From NCBI RefSeq assembly GCF_003711515.1, contig NW_021167079.1, positions 733,471 to 797,470 of the forward strand: a stretch of 64,000 nucleotides of DNA. Direction: 5' to 3'. Positions 10,980-22,238 of the stretch are shown here, one piece after another; position 1 is the first letter of the stretch, and every line of letters begins with the position of its first letter. A program made the position numbers and the translations under genes. This DNA is from Sodiomyces alkalinus F11. Its lineage: Eukaryota > Ascomycota > Sordariomycetes > Glomerellales > Plectosphaerellaceae. The notes below the pieces were generated by a model. It was not told the origin of the DNA and did no database searches. It worked only from the letters and a program-made list of their open reading frames with translations.

Positions 10980-11513
10980 TTGCTGGTGTTATTGGTTGTG
11001 TCCTTCCTCATACATATCCGAACCCTGAACAATTATCTCCGTCTCATCGAAGAGGGCACCTGCCGTTCTTCCTGGGCAGGCGTCTCATTTCGGGTGGATT
11101 TCCAATGCCTTGGCGGAGGCAAGTTCCGCAGATCAACCCCGGGGCGCCTCGGCCGTTTCATGGTGCGGCGTGAATGGGTTTGACCAGGAATTTTTGAGCC
11201 TGGTTGTCGGGTAGATAGTATGCTGGCGATTCGCTGATGAGGCGCGTTATGAATTGTCAGGAGAATGGCTCCATGGAGACAAGGGAGATCAGGGAGGGGG
11301 GGGAGAGAGAGAGTGAGAGAGAGAGAGAGAGAGAAAACTCACCATCTCATGTGAAGTAGTGGTCTTATAGCCGGTTGTGGTACGGGTGTTGCAGGGAGGA
11401 GCGCTGGCTGGGATGTTCTCAAGGAGGAGAACGAGTCGTCAAAGGGCACAGATGAGCGCACCAAGTCTCTCGCTCTCTCGCCAAGCAAGTCGGTGATTAC
11501 AACTCTAGTCCTT
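10980..11513. other. Intergenic spacer between convergent genes with GA microsatellite
   Basis: About 530 bases. A GAGAGAGA microsatellite occupies roughly 11304-11334, preceded by a short G run. No gene is recognised; it should hold the two 3' UTRs. Confidence 0.5.
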
Positions 11514-12287
11514 TCACACGTTCTTCAAGAAATGCGTCTTGAATTTCTTGTTCGCTCGATCAGCGCCTCGATGGAGGAACTGGTCCCCCAGAATCTCAAA
11601 GACGAATTTCCGCGGGCGGGATGTCCTCGTCGTGGTCGCATCGTCGCCTGGTACCGCAGACTCGGGCATCTTCTGCTCCTGTCCTTCTCGTCCCTGCTGT
11701 CCCTGGTTCTGCCCCTCCCCGCGCAACTCGGGAGGATCCTCCAATAGCACCTCGACCCGAAACATGGTCCCCTCCTTGGGCACAACCTTGACGCGGTCCC
11801 GCGGGGTGACAATCTCGAAGACGAAGCGTGCATCCTTGACGACAATACCGCGGATGCCGACGCGGCTGGGGCACGAGCTGCGAACGACCTCGACCTCGGC
11901 GCCGTGCATTTCGCCGGCGCTCAGCTTGGCGGCGGCGGCCTGGCCTCCCGTGTAGAGCTCGTTGCCGAGCAGCTCGCGGACGTAGCCCTGCCAGAGGCCG
12001 AGGAGGGGCTCGTAGAGGGCGTAGCGCTGGCGGTCTCGGGGCAGGTCGTACAGGCCAAGGCGGCGGCGGGCGCGGGCGGAGAGGGGCGCGGGCTTCTGCT
12101 TGGAGCGGGTGAGGGCGCGGTCTCTGCGGGCTTTGCGGCGGGCTTCGCGGGCGTCGGGCGGAGGGGGGGAGGAAGGGCGGAGGTAGAAGGAGCGGTATTG
12201 GATTTTGTCGTCGAAGATGCGGGAGGCGGAGTCGGGGGAGTGGGCCCGGGCGAGGAGAGATTTTGTGGTTGACGGCGGCTGCGCCAT
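11514..12287 (-). CDS. POP4: Ribonuclease P/MRP protein subunit POP4 (Rpp29)
   Basis: Single exon, 257 residues. POP4/Rpp29 is a core protein of nuclear RNase P and RNase MRP, which process tRNA 5' ends and pre-rRNA. The C-terminal half carries the Rpp29 Sm-like barrel: RVGIRGIVVKDARFVFEIVT, then KVVPKEGTMFRVEVLLEDP, and the closing FVFEILGDQFLHRGADRANK. The N-terminus is basic (DAREARRKARRDRAL), as expected for an RNA-contacting subunit. A low-complexity Gln/Gly insertion (about residues 190-220) separates the last two strands and is longer than in many homologues. It is divergent from the acyltransferase gene, whose ATG lies about 510 bases upstream. Confidence 0.9.
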   Translation of the reverse strand: MAQPPSTTKSLLARAHSPDSASRIFDDKIQYRSFYLRPSSPPPPDAREARRKARRDRALTRSKQKPAPLSARARRRLGLYDLPRDRQRYALYEPLLGLWQGYVRELLGNELYTGGQAAAAKLSAGEMHGAEVEVVRSSCPSRVGIRGIVVKDARFVFEIVTPRDRVKVVPKEGTMFRVEVLLEDPPELRGEGQNQGQQGREGQEQKMPESAVPGDDATTTRTSRPRKFVFEILGDQFLHRGADRANKKFKTHFLKNV

Positions 12288-12798
12288 GTTTGAGAGGGGA
12301 ATTTGTGTTTGTGTTCGTGTTTGTGTTTGTGGTGAGAGAGATCGTTGTTGGTGTTGGGGGGGAAATTGGAATTGAATGGGAATGATGCAGGGACGTAGGT
12401 ACCTACCTCACCTATTCCGTACTCTGTACCGCCGTATGAGTAACGAGGCATCTATACGGAGTACAAGCAACTGGCTTACATAAGGTACCTTAGAAGGGAA
12501 AACAGTACATCAACTTACCCACACAGTACGGAAAATCTCCGACGTCACTGCGAGCTCGGCTCACCGAAGCGGGGCGTCGGCAATTGACGGCCAACTGGCA
12601 TCTCCCGATGTCTCCTGGCTGTGGTCTGTGGTCTGTTGTCTGCGTCTGTACCCCTCCACCTCTCCCTTGCGCCAGAAGACGGGGACGGGCAGGCCATAGA
12701 CCGACACCGACACCGACACCGACACCGATCACCAATTGAATGAAACCCAGTTCGAAAGTCCAGTCCAGTCCAACCTGCGCGAGGCGCGTTCCCCGAAA
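12288..12798. promoter_or_regulatory. Shared upstream region of POP4 and the acyltransferase gene
   Basis: Divergent intergenic region of about 510 bases. It holds GTAGGTACCTAC (about 12395-12407), AAGGTACCTTAG (about 12482-12493), ATACGGAGTAC (about 12454-12464) and a CCGACA hexamer repeat (about 12701-12728). An in-frame ATG at 12736 would extend the acyltransferase by 21 residues. Confidence 0.5.
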
Positions 12799-15501
12799 AT
12801 GACCGAACACAGCGACCAGACCCAGACCAGCAAGACGGCGCCGGATCTTCAGATCCTCGGCGATCAGATCACCCTTCAGCCAAGCGGCTACCTCGAACCC
12901 CCGTCAAAGGACAAGGAGGAGCCTCTCATGAAGAACATGGCTCGCTTCCGTTCCGAACCTCTCCAGTGCGTCTGTCCAGCTACTGTAGTGCTACTAACTT
13001 ACTTCTAGCCCCTGCTCCTTCTCTTGCACACGCCATTTGACTGACCTTCAATCCTGCTTCACAGGTTCCTTCGCGATGTCTCGCTCTACGTCTCGGGCAC
13101 GGGCTGGCGCGCCTACGACAACTTCATCGGCCAGCCCATCTTCTATCCCGGGTTCACCGACCACATGAAAGAGACCGTCCTCTCGTCCCCGCTGTTACTC
13201 GACAAAATCGCCGAACTCGCCGACAAGCGCATCGCCGTGGAAACAAACGAAGGCTTTTTCGACAGGAAGGACAAAGACTACCTCGTCAAGCGCGCCCAGC
13301 GTCGCACCGCCATCGAGTCGGGCGTCCAAGAACTGGCGGCCAAGATGGCGGACGACATGATATGCAAGTTCGAGAGCAAGACCTTCATCCGCTGCGCCTA
13401 CTACATCACGAGCCAGCTCCTGCTGCGCGCCTACCACCAGGGCATCCACGTCTCTAGCGAGGAGGTGCTGCGCCTGCGCAAGGTCGCCGAGGAGGCCCAG
13501 CGCAAGAAGCAGAGCATCGTCTTCCTCCCCTGCCACCGCTCGCACGCCGACTACGTCTCCCTCCAGCTCATCTGCTACCGCCTGGGCCTGAGCCTGCCCG
13601 TCTTCGTCGCGGGCGACAACCTCAACTTCCCCGTCGTGGGCGCCTTCTTGCAGCACGCCGGCGCCATGTGGATCCGGAGGTCCTTCGGCGACGACGTCCT
13701 CTACACCACCGTCGTGCAGGTGTACATCGACACCCTGCTCCAGCAGGGCTTCAACTTTGACTGCTTCATCGAGGGGACGCGGTCCCGGACGGGCAAGCTC
13801 CTGCCGCCCAAGTTCGGCATCCTCAAGTTCGTCCTCGACAGCGTCCTCGCGGGCCGCACCGACGACTGCATCATCTGCCCCGTCAGCACGCAGTACGACA
13901 AGGTCATCGAGACGGAAGGCTACGTCACCGAGCTGCTCGGCGTGCCCAAAAAGAAGGAGAACCTGGCCGACTTTTTGACCGGCGGCTCGTCCGTCCTCTC
14001 TCTTCGTCTCGGGAGGGTCGACGTCCGTTTCCACGAGCCGTGGAGTCTGCGGAGCTTTATCGACGGCCAGATGACCCGCATCTCCCGGAACCCGCCCCAG
14101 GGCCTGAGCCTCGACGTCAAGGACCCGGGGAACCTGGCGCTGCGCCACCGGCTCTTGCGGACGCTCGGGTACCAGGTCCTGGCGGACATCAATGCCGTCT
14201 CGGTCGTCATGCCCACCGCGCTGATCGGCACGGTCCTCCTCACGCTGCGCGGACGCGGCGTGGGCAAAGCCGAGCTGGAGCGGCGCGTGCAGTGGCTCAC
14301 CGACCGGGTCCGCGCCAAGGGGGGCCGCGTGGCCCACGCGAGCAACACGCCGCTGTCGGAGATTGTCGAGCGCGGGCTGGAGGTCCTGGGCAGGGACCTG
14401 GTCGGCGTGGTGACGGGCCTGCCGGAGCCGACCTACTACGCCGTCGACCGGTTCCAGCTGTCGTTCTACCGCAACATGACCATCCACCTGTTCATCTCCG
14501 AGGCCCTCGTCAGCGCCGCCATGTACACCAAGGTCAAGCAGGGCGGCGGGCCGGCCATACAGGACATCGCCCCGGGGGAGCTGACGGACCAGATCCGGTT
14601 CCTCTCGTCGCTCTTCCGCGGGGAGTTCATATTCCCCAGCGAAGGCCTGGAGGCGAACATGGCCAAGAGCCTGCGGGGTCTGGAGGAGGACAAGGTCATC
14701 TACGCGGAACGGGACGCGGACGGCAACGTGGTGAAGATTGGGTTGTCGCCCCACGAACGGGCGGCTGGACGGGAGAATTACGACTTTTATTGCTTTTTGA
14801 TTTGGCCTTTTATCGAGGCTAGCTGGCTCGCTGCCGTGTCTCTGGTGGGACTTGCGCCGCCGCTGGGCGAGACGGGAGATATTTGGATTGAGGTGGCCAA
14901 GGCCCAGAGCACCGCGCAACTGGTGAGTTTTTTTCTTTTTCTTTTTCTTTTTCTTTTTCTTTTCTCCTGGACAGCAGCATCCGCCTCTTCACGAACAATA
15001 ATACTAATTTCTTTCCAGCTCGGCAAAACTCTCTACCACCAAGGCGACCTCAGCTACTTCGAATCCGTCAACAAAGAGACGCTCAAGAACTCGTACCAGC
15101 GGTTCGAGGAGGAAGGCATCGTCCAAGTGGTCCGATCCAGAGACCCCAAGGTCCCGCCGCGGCTCAGGCTGGCGGCGGACTGGCGGCCGTCGCGCGACCC
15201 GGAGACGGGGGCGCTGGTGGCGGCGGGCCGGCTGTGGGACTTTACCGAGAAGATCGCGTCGAGCCGGCGCGAGGGCAAGAACAGGCGCGACGGCGCGACG
15301 GTCAGCACGCGCGTGCTGCGGCTGGCGGACAAGCTCGGCGGGGCGCTGTTCGAGGCGGCCAAGAAGCCGGATTTGAAGAAGGGGAAGAAGAAGGGGGTTG
15401 CGGCGCCGCCTGGACTGGGCGGGGAGGAGGCGGAGCAGTTCCAGAAGACGGCGAAGGAAGGGAGGAGGCGGCGGTCACTAGAACCACGGTCGCATTTATA
15501 G
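12799..15501 (+). CDS. PlsB/GNPAT-like glycerol-3-phosphate or DHAP acyltransferase
   Basis: Catalyses the first acylation of glycerolipid or ether-lipid synthesis: acyl-CoA plus glycerol-3-phosphate or dihydroxyacetone phosphate. Exons join 12799..12965, 13065..14922 and 15019..15501 (835 residues). The acyltransferase core shows block I FLPCHRSHADYVS (the HxxxxD motif), block II GAMWIRRSFGDD, block III FIEGTRSRTGK and block IV IICPVSTQYDKV, in PlsB order. The second intron is 96 nt, stop-free and in frame, built from CTTTTT units; removing it joins STAQL to LGKTLYHQGDLSYF. The C-terminus is Lys/Arg-rich. A start at 12736 is also possible. Which substrate is preferred and whether it is peroxisomal or ER-bound cannot be read from the sequence. 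Confidence 0.85.
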
Positions 15502-15515
15502 CGGTTTGAGAGGGG

Positions 15516-15518
<3 letters not shown>

Positions 15519-15546
<28 letters not shown>

Positions 15547-15572
15547 TTTGGGTTTGGGTTTGGGTTTGGGTT
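15519..15572 (+). repeat. 28-base G run followed by four TTTGGG units
   Basis: Uninterrupted G run at 15519-15546, then TTTGGG four times. It lies in the short spacer between the convergent acyltransferase and pantothenate synthetase genes, so within one or both 3' UTRs. The exact run length may be affected by sequencing error. Confidence 0.9.
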
Positions 15573-15717
15573 TATGTTATTTTTTGTCATGTAATAATAT
15601 CCGTACATGTCTAGACTCTATATTATGATAATGCGAATGCATCCAACTCTTAGGTACTCATCCATATCAAGACAAAGATGTCTATCATCTCGAATGGGCT
15701 TGGTTGATTCTTATGGT

Positions 15718-17046
15718 TTATGCGGTTGTGGCTGGCTTCAGGATGATATTATCGATGAGCCTCACGGCCGGCCCGCCGCTGTGACCGAGGTCCTCTCCCG
15801 GCTGGGGATCCTCGGCGGGCAACATCTTGATGGCGCCGCTGAGGATGGCGCCTCTTGTCGGGTCGACCGTCTCCAGCTCCTCCATGGTGTCCGGGTCCGA
15901 GAGGGACAGATAATCCACCTCGAACAAGGCCCTCTGGCTCGGAGGGAGGGCGGTCTGCGCAGCGAGGACCGAGGAGGCGTGGTCCCTCGCGGGGCGCAGG
16001 ATGGCGTCCCTGTGGCGCGAGGCGTGGGTTTCATAGGCGCGTTCTGCGGCGCGGAGGGCATGGTGCAGCACGGGGGCGACGTTCCTGCGGCGGGGGCCCA
16101 GGTAGACGTTGCGGGAGCTGAGGGCGAGGCCGTCGGGTTCGCGCACGGTGGGGACGACGACGACGTGGGTGGGGACGAGGAAGTCGCGGACGAGACGGCG
16201 GATGAGGACGGCCTGCTGGGCGTCCTTCTGGCCAAAGTAGACGCGGTCGGGCTGGACGGCGTTGAAGAGCTTGGTGCAGACGGTGGCGACGCCGCGGAAG
16301 AAGGTGGGGCGGGAGGCGCCCTCGAGGAGGCGGGCCAACGGGGTGATGGTGACGAAGCTGCCGTCGGAGGCGACGTCCTGGCCGGGGAAGCCCTCGGGGT
16401 ACATGTCGTGGACGGAGGGGGCGAAGACGGCGGAGAGGCGGCCCAGGTTGGCGGCGTCGTCGGCGAGGGCGCGGTCGAGGGTGGCGAGGCGGGCGGCGTC
16501 GGCGTCCCAGGTGGACGGGTAGGAGGAGAGGTCCTCGTTGCGGCCGAACTGGGCCGGGTTGAGGAAGAGGGAGACGACGACGTGGTGGCACTCGGCGGCG
16601 GCGGCGCGGATCAGGGCGAGGTGGCCTTGGTGTAAGGCGCCCATGGTCGGGACGAGGGCCACGGTGCGGTGGTCTTGGCGGAGGGGGTTGCGCCAGGCGC
16701 GGAGGGCGTCGACTGAGCGGAGGACTTTGATGGAGGAGGACGGGAGGGTTTCGTGGGTGAGACGGGAGGAGCCGCGGGGGGAGCGGCGGGGGGAGGATGG
16801 TGAAGCGCAGGCGGACGAGGGGGCGGTCGTAGACAAGGAACAAGACATGGTGAGGGATGGGAGTGGAGGCTGACGGGATAGGATGGCGGGGGTAATGGTG
16901 CCCCTTGGTAGAGATGAGGTTGAAGTGGAGATTCGCGATGACAATGAAAATGAAAATGAAAATGGAAATGAGGATGAGGGCTGTGAGGTTAAGCAGGACG
17001 AAACACGCGCGCGAGGTGTCGCGGCTCGGGGAGTACGGGAAATCAT
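15718..17046 (-). CDS. PAN6: Pantoate--beta-alanine ligase (pantothenate synthetase)
   Basis: Condenses pantoate and beta-alanine with ATP to make pantothenate, precursor of coenzyme A. Family hallmarks are all present: VPTMGALHQGHLALI with the HxGH nucleotide-binding motif, VVSLFLNPAQF, the GQKDAQQ segment (VYFGQKDAQQAVLIRRLV) and the KMSKS-like loop GLALSSRNVYL. Single exon. The ATG at 17046 (MISRTPRAATPRARVSSCL) gives 442 residues with an Arg/Ser-rich, acid-free leader that could be a mitochondrial presequence. An inner ATG at 16848 (MSCSLSTTAP) gives 376 residues, closer to the usual fungal length. The leader contains a Phe-Ser repeat encoded by a GAAAAT microsatellite, so its conservation should be checked before the longer start is accepted. 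Confidence 0.9.
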   Translation of the reverse strand: MISRTPRAATPRARVSSCLTSQPSSSFPFSFSFSLSSRISTSTSSLPRGTITPAILSRQPPLPSLTMSCSLSTTAPSSACASPSSPRRSPRGSSRLTHETLPSSSIKVLRSVDALRAWRNPLRQDHRTVALVPTMGALHQGHLALIRAAAAECHHVVVSLFLNPAQFGRNEDLSSYPSTWDADAARLATLDRALADDAANLGRLSAVFAPSVHDMYPEGFPGQDVASDGSFVTITPLARLLEGASRPTFFRGVATVCTKLFNAVQPDRVYFGQKDAQQAVLIRRLVRDFLVPTHVVVVPTVREPDGLALSSRNVYLGPRRRNVAPVLHHALRAAERAYETHASRHRDAILRPARDHASSVLAAQTALPPSQRALFEVDYLSLSDPDTMEELETVDPTRGAILSGAIKMLPAEDPQPGEDLGHSGGPAVRLIDNIILKPATTA

Positions 17047-17890
17047 GAAATGTGACGGATTGGAGTGCTCGAGACGAAGGGGAAAAGAACTGCGAAGCAA
17101 AGAGAAGGCAATTGGCTGGGGAAGGCCAGTGTTCTTATAAAGAAGTGCTGTGATGATTTCTGCGGCGGAGTTTTGAGGCTGATGAAAGGTCAAGGTGAAG
17201 GTGAAGGTGAAGGTGAAGATGAAAAGGTACGGGATGGAATCTTGGCCGAGGCTTTCGGTGAAGTCGGTGAAGATCTGCTGATGACTAAAGTTCCGAGTTT
17301 CCGAGTCTCATTGTTCCGGGGCCGCGGGAAAAAAAGGAAGGGGAAAAAGAAGGAGGGGAATCTCAATCTGGGATGCACTTTCCGGTTATCAGATCGACCG
17401 GAGAAACCAGGCCCCGAGCACCTTGATGGACAAGGGGTCACAGTACGGACTCTGTACTTCATGTCTCGTAGACTGTACCTGAGGTAGTACCTTAGACTGG
17501 ACCTTCCCTCCAACAACTCTCCAACTCTTCAACTCTTCATCATCACCATCGTCACCCTCATGGACAGGGAAGGAAAACGAAAGAAAAAGGCTATTGTATA
17601 GCCCACGTCGACATGAGGCCCGACTAAAACCAGGCTTCAGAAGTCGTAATTTACTCTGCTCCGTCATCAGCATTGCACTTTGATTCAATCTGTTACAACT
17701 TACGCACCGTCACGAACTACGCGAACTACCACTCGGCACTCATTCTCATCCTTACACCTCGATCATATCCTCAGCTCAACCATCGGCTCAACCCCGACTT
17801 TGGCGCGGCTGATGCATGCCTCTCATCTCTGGCCGTCGGGGTGATATATCTTGGCCAGTCTCACCTCAACCGACTGCCCAGTTTACTATC
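17047..17890. promoter_or_regulatory. Divergent upstream region of PAN6 and the Zn2Cys6 gene
   Basis: About 840 bases. It includes an AAGGTGAAGGTGAAGGTG repeat (about 17189-17218), a purine run near 17330-17360, the pair CAGTACGGACTCTGTACTTC (17441-17460) and GAGGTAGTACCTTAG (about 17480-17494). No gene is recognised. Confidence 0.5.
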
Positions 17891-20482
17891 ATGAACCTTC
17901 CTAGCTCTCACATTCCGAATCGGCAGGGCAGCCGCAGAGGCAGCGGCAGCGGCGTCATGTCTCTGATCCCGACTCGCGATCTTCGCTGCACCTCACCTTC
18001 CCAGAAAGCTGCCGCTGCCGCTGCCACTGTCACCACCACTCCCTCCACTACTCCCTCCAAATCCAAACGAGTGCGGACAGGTTGTCTAACATGCAGAAAA
18101 CGCCATCTTAAATGCGACGAGGCGTTCCCTGACTGTCTACATTGTCTCAAAAGCAACAGACAATGCAAGCGCGGGCTGCGAGTCAACTTCATAGACTTAC
18201 AGGTCGGCCAACCGCCGCCTTCGCTTCCCCGATCCGCTGACTGGTCCGGTACGTTGAAGCCTTACGAGTAGAGACCCCCCTATGCCTATGTTCAACTCGG
18301 ACTAAGTCTGTCTGCATGTGGTCTGTAGTCTGTCCATTATTATATAGGACGAGGCTCACTAACCTTGAGTGATAGTGCGTTTCCGCGACGAATCTAGGCA
18401 TATCGCCTCGGGTTACGTGGGTGGTCTGAGGAGGTATGCTCACCTACCACCCGATCCAGATGCTTCGACATCTCGTGGTCGACAGGTCAACGCCAGTCCC
18501 GGACAGCAGCAGCAGCAGCAGCAGCAGCAACATCAACATCACCCCTCCTCATACCTCAACACACAGTATAACCACCAACCCGCGGATTCCAACCCTTCAC
18601 CGGACTCCACTGCCAACAACTTTCCTCTCATGCCTTCACTTCCACTTCCAGCCATTACTCCCATGCACGGCTACTCGTCTCAGATGTTCACTTCCGAGCC
18701 GCGTTGTCCTCCCCCCCAGAACGAGCCTTCGTTTCCCACACCGCAGCCCTCATCTCACACGGGGCCCTACGGTTACCCCCTGCAAGACCACCAGTTCACT
18801 GCCTTCCCACAGGAGGCCGCCTCAATATCACAACAACCACAACAACATGCTCATCGAAGTAGCGGCCCCTCGAACCCTGCCTCCATAGCACCCCCGCTGT
18901 CAACTGGACAGCCTCCAACGTTCAGAGGCAGAGGGGTCGTCCAGCGTCACGGCCACGTCGCCGGGGACGGCATGATGACTCCCCCCGCCAGCGAAAAGGC
19001 CGTGGCCGGTGAGCGGGACCACCTCAACTCGGCCGACGAGATGCTTTACATGCAAATCTTCGTCCAAGAAGTAGCCGTGTGGATGGACGCCCTCGACAAG
19101 GGGAAGCACTTCAGCCGCCTGATCCCTTACCTCTCGCTCAAATCACCCATGCTCCTCAACGCCCTGCTGGCCTGCGGCGTCAAGCACCTGGCGCTTACCC
19201 ACCCAGACGTCCAGCACGACAAGGTCTTGCACTACTACTACGACACCGCCACCACCCAGCTGCTCCGCAGCCTGCAGAACCCGGACCGGAACACGGCCGA
19301 ATGCGCCACCACCGCCGTCGTGCTCAATGCCTACGAGATCATGTCCGAGAAACCGGGCCAGGCTGTTTGTATGAACCACATCACCGGCGCCCGCGCTCTC
19401 ATACGGGAATGCGGCTGGGACGCACGCTCGACCGGGATGGGCGCCGCCTGCTTTTGGCTCGACGTCGGCATGGAAGTCCTCAGCTGCCTGGCCTTTGATT
19501 GGCAGACCTCATGGGACCCAGACCACTGGGGTCTCGACGTGGATGTGGGTGTGGATTTCTCTGCCTTCCCGGACACACAACGCGAGCTTAATGGCGCGGT
19601 GGCGGCGACAGCGGAAACGGGGGCGTCCGGGCAAGAGGAGGAATGGGCCCAACGCATCTTCTACATCGTCGCCAAGGTCGCCAACTTCCGGGCTGCCACG
19701 CCCAAGTTCCCCGAAGGGAATCCGCATGATGAGCAGGTCCGTGTCACCAACAGACTCCGTCAGTGGCATGAGCTCAAGAGACTGTGCGATAGGTGGAACA
19801 CCAGCTGCCCTCGCACCATGCGCCCGTTTGGCTATCTCTACCCGTCGCAGTCCGAGCCTAGATCATCCTTCCCCCATATCTGGTGGGTTTCCCCTTGCTG
19901 TGCTTTTGCTTTTGCTTTTTGTTCTTGCCCTTTTGTCGCTTTCGATCGTAGCTTGTCTCGCTAACGACAGACCGACCCCGAACCAGGCTGATAAACCCCG
20001 TCGCCGTCATTGGCCGCCTCGTTTACCACACCGCCCAGTGTCTTCTGGCCCGGACGAACCCCGTGGAACCGGCCAGAGCGTCTGAGGAGATGCGTGTACT
20101 GCAGCTCCACCATGCCCAACAGGTGTGTGGGCTCGCGGCACACTGCCAGGACCGGGGCGTAGCGTCTGTGGCCACCCGGTGCATGGCCGTGGCCGGACCC
20201 GTGTTGACAAACCCACGGGAGCAAGAAGAGGTCATTGACATTCTGGAACGAATTCACAAGGCGAGCGGCTGGGACCCGGGGACCGTCACGGCCGAACTCG
20301 AGCGGGTATGGGGGTGGACTGCAACTGCGACGACGACGACGGCGGCGGCGGCGACGAGGGCAAGGACGACAGCAGCAGACCCCATAATCGACCGCGGACT
20401 GGGAGGACCGAACCAACCGTGTCAGAACTGGTATGGGCCGCCGAATCGCCCCAACCCGTTTTCCTCGCAGGATATTCTTTGA
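17891..20482 (+). CDS. Zn2Cys6 (fungal binuclear cluster) transcription factor
   Basis: DNA-binding regulator. Exons join 17891..18248, 18376..19882 and 19987..20482. The zinc cluster is [18 protein letters not shown] followed by [13 protein letters not shown], all six cysteines present, at about residues 61-91; the join across intron 1 reads [18 protein letters not shown] poly-Gln/His tract (about 18503-18541) and a Pro/Ser-rich linker precede a helical C-terminal domain of the fungal-specific transcription factor type ([27 protein letters not shown]). Intron 2 (19883..19986) has a CTAAC branch point and restores [19 protein letters not shown]. The target pathway cannot be inferred from the neighbours, which are unrelated metabolic genes. 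Confidence 0.85.
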
Positions 20483-20666
20483 GCTTGTAATCGATGCCGT
20501 CGTCATTTGAGTCGGGCTTTCATTTTTGAAGATAAATAAAGAAGTGGCCGACGCCATGTTCTGTTTTTCCAATCCATCCATCACCACATCACACTCTGCT
20601 CTCGCCAAGCCATAATTTTGTGCGAATACTGCAACCATCTCTCTACACATGTTTCTTTTACCCTCC

Positions 20667-21739
20667 CTAGTTGGCGTGGATTACAACCTCGGCGTCCTCC
20701 ACCCGGTCCCTCATACACTCCTCGGTCTCCACCTCAATAGGCGGCACCACAACCCCATACTTCTCGTACGAAAAGGCCTCCAGGGAAGGCAGGTATTCGG
20801 CCCACCCATCGTCCACCTCCCCCACCTGATTCGGGTCCGCATCGTCACCCGCCTCGCCGATGCGCCCGGCCAGCACGTCGGCCTCCCTCCCGGCGTACTC
20901 GCGGGCGAGCATGGGGTGGGGACACCAGACGACGCGCATGCCGGCGCGGCGTCCGGCCTCGACGCCCGGCACCGAGTCCTCGAAGACGAGGCACTCGTCC
21001 GGCCGGATGGGCGGTTCGTGGGCAGGCAGGGAGTCGTTGATGGTGCGCAGGGCCAGGAGGAAGATGTCCGGGTGGGGCTTACCGCGGCCGGCGGGGATGC
21101 GGGGGTCGTCGCCCAGGACGCGGCGGTGGGTGGGGAAGACGGAGAAGAGGGAGGTCAGGTGGGCGGTTTTGAGGTGGAAGTTTTGGGAGTGGGAGGAGGT
21201 GGCTAGGGCGATGTGGACGTGGTTCGGTTGCGTGGCGGTTGTTGTCGTTGTTGTCGTCGTCGTCGTCGTCGTCGTTTTGCTGTCTTGCTGGTTTTTGGCT
21301 GCCCAGTACCGGGTCCGGCCTAGGTCGGCGAGGAGCCGCACGACGCCCGGCAGGGGCTGTGAGGATGGGAAATGCGCGGCTTGGATGGCGGACAGGTCTG
21401 CGGTGAACTGTTCCGGCGGGATGGGGAGCTGGGCCCAATTGTGGAAGATGGCGTTGGCGGCCGGGCCGGGGCGGCCTTGTAGGCGGGCTTTGACGGACCA
21501 GGGGAGTTGGGGTTTGCCGTGGCGGTCGAGGATGACGTTGACGCATTTGGTGTAGATGTCTTCTGTGTCCAGGAGGAGGCCGTCCATGTCGAACAGGCAG
21601 GCCCTGACGGGTGGGAAGCTGAGGGTTCTGTCAGCCGGCCTTCTGGCCCCTTATGGGGTGTTTTTTTCTTCTTTTTCTTCTTTTTCTTCTTTTTTTTTTT
21701 TTGTAGAGACAGACTGACTTACTCGGTACGAGGTGCCAT
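20667..21739 (-). CDS. HAD-superfamily phosphatase (HDHD1/GPP-like)
   Basis: Exons on the minus strand: 21723..21739 and 20667..21618, joined to MAPRTDFPPVRACLFDMDGL; 322 residues. HAD motif I is LFDMDGLLLDTED (nucleophile and acid/base Asp two apart), motif II falls in HIALATSSHS, motif III Lys in GRGKPHPDIF and motif IV in VFEDSVPGVEAG. This subgroup includes pseudouridine-5'-phosphatase and glycerol-3-phosphate phosphatase; the substrate here is unknown. The first exon is only 17 nt. A 13-residue poly-Thr insertion, encoded by an ACN trinucleotide tract around 21235-21276, sits between the cap and core segments and is likely a disordered loop. Confidence 0.85.
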
Positions 21740-22238
21740 TGTGAGAGTTATGTAGGCAGCCGGCGAGAGAGATCTAAAGATATACTATCGAGTGAAGGTG
21801 AAAGATAAGTTATGGGTTCTGATTCTCAGAGTTCAAGGGGCCTTCGTTTCAATAGTGGACCAGCACTTATAAACTTATATGATCTTAAGATAAAGACTGA
21901 AGTCACGCAACGTGGTTCTATTTGGGGAAGAGGAGGCGGGATGTAACGGTGGACGTTGTCTGCTGAGTATCAAGGAGTATCAAGACCTCAATTGAAGTCG
22001 GATCTTGATGCCGAGTCCGAGGTAAACGCGGAGGAGGGGTCGTTATCCTTGTAAGAGGGCTTTTCGATATAAACATAGACTGATAACATACTATACCAGA
22101 TACCCTCTTATCGGAGGAGTTCACTTTTGTATTACTCATCACTGCACTCTACGCACACCACGTCCGTCTCTCTCATCCGCTCCCAACGTCACTGGCGTCA
22201 CAAGGTGTAGGAGTGGTCATTGGGGGTCTAGACACAAA
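21740..22238. promoter_or_regulatory. Divergent upstream region of the HAD and TPR genes
   Basis: About 500 bases of lower-GC intergenic DNA shared by two divergent genes. No additional gene or repeat of note is seen. Confidence 0.45.

Noticed and set aside
13195..14919. 574-codon antisense frame within the acyltransferase
   Set aside because: Same reason: mirror of a GC-rich gene, with no family signature of its own.
15547..15572. TTTGGG array considered as interstitial telomere repeat
   Set aside because: Fungal telomeres of this group use TTAGGG; the unit differs and only four copies follow a G homopolymer.
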